Shown here: positions 6,069 through 8,567 of the stretch, one piece after another
How positions within the stretch are numbered: the first letter of the stretch is position 1
How the letters are laid out: each line of letters starts with the position of its first letter
NCBI GenBank assembly: GCA_002308615.1
Contig: DBWC01000105.1
Location: forward strand, 444 to 9,010
Direction: 5' to 3'
Length of the DNA stretch: 8,567 nt
From: Clostridiales bacterium UBA1248
GTDB lineage: Bacteria > Bacillota > Clostridia > Oscillospirales > CAG-272
Program-made: the position numbers and the translations under genes
The notes under the pieces: model-generated
The model's database searches: none
Seen by the model: only the letters and a program-made list of their open reading frames with translations
Told to the model about the DNA's origin: nothing

Positions 6069-7292
6069 TCATAATTCAGACGCCGAGACGCCCGCGGTAT
6101 AACCGGTACAGAACGCTATCTGTAAATTGAAGCCTCCGGTATACGCGTCGCAGTCTATTATCTCGCCCGCAAAGTACAGGCCGGGGGTCAGCTTTGACTG
6201 CATCGTCTTCGGGTCTATCTGTTTTGTATCGACGCCGCCGCGGGTTATCACCGCCTCGGCTATCGGCGCCGTTGACTTTACCGTAAGCGGCAGACGTTTA
6301 AGCAGCTCCGCTATACGTCCCCTCTCCCCCACGGTTATGGAATTTACTTTTTTATAAGACGGTATCCCCGTAAGCTCAACGAACGGGGCTATGAGCTTTG
6401 ACGGCAAAAGCGCGGAAAACGCGTTTATTACGTCTTTGTTTTTATTTTCCGAAAAGTCGCGCAAAAGCCTTCTGTCAAGCGTCTTTTCGTCAAGCGCCGG
6501 CTTCAGATCTATATACAGCTTATATCTGCCGTCCGACACGTCCCTCATATGAGCAGAAGCCGAAAGTACAAGAGGACCGCTTACGCCGTTATCCGTAAAC
6601 AGCATTTCCCCCTGCTCCTCATAAACCGTTTTGCCGGTCACGGTATCGCACGCGGTAAGCTTTACGTTTTTAAGCGACAGCCCCTGACACTTGCCGCATA
6701 TATCATCATTACAGATAAGCGGCACAAGCGACGGCGACAGCTCCGTAACGCTGTGACCGAGATCCTTTGCAAATACGTATCCGTCGCCGGTGGAGCCGGT
6801 CTTCGGATACGACAAACCGCCCGCAGCGATCACGACACGGTCGAATACGTATTCTTTTTTTGTTGAAATTATATGAAAACCGTCTTTTTTTGCGATCTTG
6901 CAGACCTTTTCGTTTATGAATTTTACGCCGTTTTTGCGGCAGTAGTCTATAAGCGCGTCCGCCACGTCCGACGCCTTGTCGGATACGGGGAAAACGCGGT
7001 TTCCGCGCTCCGTTTTGAGCGGCACGCCCAAACCCTCGAAAAACGACATGACGGACGGCGTGTCGAATTTTGAATACGCCGAATAAAGAAATCTCGGATT
7101 TGATACGACGTTATCGAAAAATTCTTCTTTTGTGCAGTTGTTCGTGACGTTGCATCTTCCCTTGCCGGTGATGCGGAGTTTTACGCCGAATCTGTCGTTT
7201 TTTTCAAAAAGCACGGCGTCCGCGCCGCGCCCGGCGGCAGTCCCGGCGGCGATAAGTCCGGCGGGTCCTCCGCCTATAACGGCGATTTTCAT
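6069..7292 (-). CDS. HI0933/BaiN-like NAD(P)/FAD-dependent oxidoreductase
   Basis: A 407-residue flavoprotein of the HI0933 (YhiN, BaiN/RdsA-like) family. The N-terminal Rossmann motif MKIAVIGGGPAGLIAAG binds FAD, with Glu30 at the end of the second strand (LFEK). Family signatures follow: GKGRCNVTN (43-51), ERGNRVFP (95-102), AAGGLSYPKTGSTGDGY (156-172), LFTDNGVSGP (231-240), ITRGGV (349-354), and the C-terminal FAD-binding block from GLYFAGEIIDCDAYTGG (371-387) into FNLQIAFCTG. Length is normal for the family. The substrate is unknown. Some relatives have been linked to bile acid reduction, but most members are uncharacterised, so no specific reaction is claimed. The ATG overlaps the stop of the upstream regulator gene (ATGA), with a GGGG-containing Shine-Dalgarno site inside that gene's last codons. 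cmk follows after 18 bases. Family membership is sure; function is not. Confidence 0.93.
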   Translation of the reverse strand: MKIAVIGGGPAGLIAAGTAAGRGADAVLFEKNDRFGVKLRITGKGRCNVTNNCTKEEFFDNVVSNPRFLYSAYSKFDTPSVMSFFEGLGVPLKTERGNRVFPVSDKASDVADALIDYCRKNGVKFINEKVCKIAKKDGFHIISTKKEYVFDRVVIAAGGLSYPKTGSTGDGYVFAKDLGHSVTELSPSLVPLICNDDICGKCQGLSLKNVKLTACDTVTGKTVYEEQGEMLFTDNGVSGPLVLSASAHMRDVSDGRYKLYIDLKPALDEKTLDRRLLRDFSENKNKDVINAFSALLPSKLIAPFVELTGIPSYKKVNSITVGERGRIAELLKRLPLTVKSTAPIAEAVITRGGVDTKQIDPKTMQSKLTPGLYFAGEIIDCDAYTGGFNLQIAFCTGYTAGVSASEL

Positions 7293-8161
7293 TTATTCCC
7301 CACTTGACCGGAGAATTTGTTGTAGACCTCAAACTCGTCCCAGACGTTTTCAAGTCTGTTGAACACGTCGCTGACCTCCGCCTGCTTCTTTTTGCCGATA
7401 GCGACGATAAGCGCGTTTATTACGGACAGCGGCGCGACGAGTGAGTCGACGAACGACGCCATCTCGCTTCTCGCGACGAGAGTGTGGTCCGCAAATTCTG
7501 CAAGCGGGGAATCCATGGAGTCCGTTACGGCGACGCTCATCGCCTTCTGCTCCTTAGCAAATTCCATCGCCTGGATTATGCGCTTTGAATAACGCGGAAA
7601 CGATATGCCGATTATTATATCATCCGGGCCTATTCTGAAAAGCTGTTCGAATATCTCGGAGCGCGACGTGGAATTGACTAAGCGCACGTCGTCGAATATC
7701 ATTGAAAAATAGAAGTTCATGAACACGGCGAGCGACGAGGAAGAACGCATACCCATTATGTATATGCGTTTTGCCTTGATTATATCGTCCACTGCGGCGT
7801 TGAAAGCGTTCTTGTCTATCGTCGCGACGGTGTTGCGCATCTTCTCGATATCAAGCTCCATGACTTTTTCGAGTATCTCGTCGTCGCTTATGCGGTCGTT
7901 CGTTATCTCGATCCTCTGAAGCGACGTGAGGCGCGCGCGTATTAGCTCACGCAGGCTGCGCTGAAGATCGGGATACCCGTCAAATCCGAGCTCAATGGCA
8001 AAACGCACCACCGTTGATTCGGAAACGTGAACGGTGGAGCCGAGCTTGAGCGCGGTCATATAAGCCGCCTTGTCGTAATGCTCAAGTATATAACTTCCTA
8101 TGGCTTTCTGCCCTTTTGAGAAGCCGGGCATACTGGCTTCTATTTTCTGTAATATATCCAT
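7289..8161 (-). CDS. MurR/RpiR family transcriptional regulator
   Basis: A 290-residue DNA-binding regulator. The N-terminal domain (1-77) is the RpiR helix-turn-helix; the recognition segment is VHVSESTVVRFAIELGF (44-60), followed by GYPDLQRSLREL. The C-terminal SIS domain (about 125-255) binds phosphosugars in this family. It shows IYIMGMRSSSSLA (133-145), DDIIIGISFPRYSKR (180-194) and VAVTDSMDSPLAEFAD (210-225), which match the phosphosugar-binding loops. The effector is unknown. Family members usually answer to a sugar phosphate (for example MurNAc-6-P, glucosamine-6-P or ribose-5-P). No sugar transport or catabolic gene is adjacent. Instead it is the first gene of a housekeeping operon and overlaps the flavoprotein gene by ATGA. 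The start is supported by a weak AAAGAGAG site 10 bases upstream, the match to the usual RpiR N-terminus and a promoter 52 bases upstream. Autoregulation is plausible but inferred. Confidence 0.94.
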   Translation of the reverse strand: MDILQKIEASMPGFSKGQKAIGSYILEHYDKAAYMTALKLGSTVHVSESTVVRFAIELGFDGYPDLQRSLRELIRARLTSLQRIEITNDRISDDEILEKVMELDIEKMRNTVATIDKNAFNAAVDDIIKAKRIYIMGMRSSSSLAVFMNFYFSMIFDDVRLVNSTSRSEIFEQLFRIGPDDIIIGISFPRYSKRIIQAMEFAKEQKAMSVAVTDSMDSPLAEFADHTLVARSEMASFVDSLVAPLSVINALIVAIGKKKQAEVSDVFNRLENVWDEFEVYNKFSGQVGNK

Positions 8162-8163
8162 AT

Positions 8164-8190
8164 CAGATCTGCTCTCTTTAAAAAGTACTT
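8164..8190. promoter_or_regulatory. Two short perfect palindromes in the operon leader (possible operator)
   Basis: CAGATCTG (8164-8171) and AAGTACTT (8183-8190) are both perfect 8-bp palindromes, lying between the predicted transcript start and the regulator's ATG. The position suits autoregulation by the RpiR-type protein, but two 8-mers this short could arise by chance. Confidence 0.25.
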
Positions 8191-8212
8191 GCTTGGATCG
8201 TATACCTTGTTG

Positions 8213-8241
8213 ATTATATCACAGCGATTTGAAAAATGCAA
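8213..8241 (-). promoter_or_regulatory. Extended -10 promoter of the five-gene operon
   Basis: On the - strand TGATATAAT (8221-8213) is a perfect -10 box with the TGn extension. A poor -35 candidate, TTGCAT (8241-8236), lies 17 bases upstream. Transcription would start near 8206, giving a leader of about 45 bases. This is the only credible promoter seen for the operon, which would then run to the terminator at 2653-2622, about 5.6 kb. Confidence 0.75.
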
Positions 8242-8360
8242 GTGTTTTTAAAAAAAATATGCAATATTGGCTGAAAAATAACGTCAAATCCTGCAAATAA
8301 CGGCGGATATCCTTCATTTTCCGATATACGGGGCGTAATTGTCCTCATTTTTTGCAAAAT

Positions 8361-8400
8361 CAGTCAGGCGCCGTATGCAAAATATACGGCGCAAAAACTG
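8361..8400. other. Long imperfect stem-loop in the intergenic region
   Basis: GCGCCGTAT (8368-8376) pairs perfectly with ATACGGCGC (8384-8392) around a 7-base loop. An outer arm, CAGT (8361-8364) with ACTG (8397-8400), pairs after a small internal loop. No T-run follows directly on either strand, so it is not a standard terminator. It may act as RNA structure or as a dyad for a DNA-binding protein. Confidence 0.6.
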
Positions 8401-8432
8401 TATATTGCAAGATCGGTCATATCGTTCAAAAT

Positions 8433-8462
8433 AAAAACGCCGCGGAGCCTTCGGCGCGGCGT
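8433..8462 (-). terminator. Intrinsic terminator for an unseen - strand gene to the right
   Basis: ACGCCGCG (8437-8444) and CGCGGCGT (8455-8462) form an 8-bp GC stem around a 10-base loop. Read on the - strand it is followed by TTTTTATTTT. There is no T-run on the + strand side, so it should end a gene lying to the right of the window. Confidence 0.75.
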
Positions 8463-8521
8463 GAAAAGGAAGTATTTTGGAATTTCTTTGCCGCGCCGAA
8501 AATGAAGACGCCCGCAAGCTG

Positions 8522-8567
8522 GCTAATGAAGAAATGAAGACGCTTCGCTAATGAAGAAATGAAGACG
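8522..8567. repeat. 25-base-period tandem repeat, cut by the window end
   Basis: Two exact copies of a 21-base unit (8522-8542 and 8547-8567), beginning GCTAATGAAG and ending ATGAAGACG, are separated by CTTC, giving a 25-base period. A partial older copy ending AAAATGAAGACG lies at 8499-8510. Each unit contains the small dyad GAAG-ACG-CTTC. The period is not a multiple of three, which argues against coding. More copies probably continue beyond the window. Confidence 0.8.

Larger units (their letters stand above)
8222..8567. other. Intergenic region without a credible gene
   Basis: Together with the leader and promoter (8162-8221) this makes about 400 bases with no coding region I can support. 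The open frames here are short, lack a good ribosome binding site and resemble no family. The stretch holds six TGCAA words (8237-8410), a stem-loop (8361-8400), a - strand terminator (8433-8462) and a tandem repeat at the window edge. The left half is clearly A/T-richer than the genes. Confidence 0.7.

Noticed and set aside
8314..8517. Small - strand open frame in the right intergenic region
   Set aside because: It runs across the terminator hairpin and the stem-loop, has no good ribosome binding site and shows no recognisable protein features.
8352..8537. Small + strand open frame in the right intergenic region
   Set aside because: It crosses both hairpins and enters the tandem repeat, without a ribosome binding site or family resemblance.
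8499..8567. CRISPR array
   Set aside because: The spacing between repeat copies is only 4 identical-type bases, with no unique spacers of 30 bases or so and no cas genes. It is a plain tandem repeat.

Overview
The window looks like chromosomal housekeeping DNA from an anaerobic, low-copy-repeat Firmicute, most likely a gut Clostridia lineage (Oscillospirales or Christensenellales type). The main reasons are an IspH (LytB) protein fused to four S1 RNA-binding domains, which is characteristic of Clostridia, an NADP-type glutamate dehydrogenase, an RpiR-family regulator and a TTGACA/TATTAT promoter. The species assignment is inference. No phage, transposon, CRISPR or toxin genes were seen.

Left part, + strand (1-2614): the 3' two-thirds of gdhA ends at a strong intrinsic terminator (931-958). 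A near-consensus promoter (967-995) then drives a monocistronic gene for a secreted lipoprotein of 524 residues. It is built from a roughly 69-residue repeat followed by four 23-residue leucine-rich repeats. A symmetrical terminator at 2622-2653 serves this gene and the convergent operon on the other strand.

Middle and right, - strand (8161 down to 2666): five tightly packed genes form one probable operon, in the order RpiR-family regulator, HI0933/BaiN-like flavoprotein, cmk (cytidylate kinase), plsC-type acyltransferase, and ispH-S1 fusion. Three of the four junctions are 4-base ATGA overlaps. The fourth is an 18-base gap that holds a good Shine-Dalgarno site. An extended -10 promoter lies just upstream of the regulator. 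The products serve nucleotide supply (CMP/dCMP phosphorylation), phospholipid synthesis, isoprenoid precursor synthesis and translation, with a sugar-phosphate-type regulator at the head.

Right edge (8162-8567): about 400 bases with no credible gene. They hold the operon promoter, a cluster of TGCAA words, a long stem-loop (8361-8400), a terminator pointing left (8433-8462) that implies a further - strand gene beyond the window, and a 25-base-period tandem repeat cut by the window end.

The most notable items are a strong Shine-Dalgarno sequence inside the ispH-S1 gene exactly at the domain junction (a possible second start giving free S1), the 69-residue repeat of the lipoprotein, and the 25-base tandem repeat. 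I found no clearly new multi-gene system.
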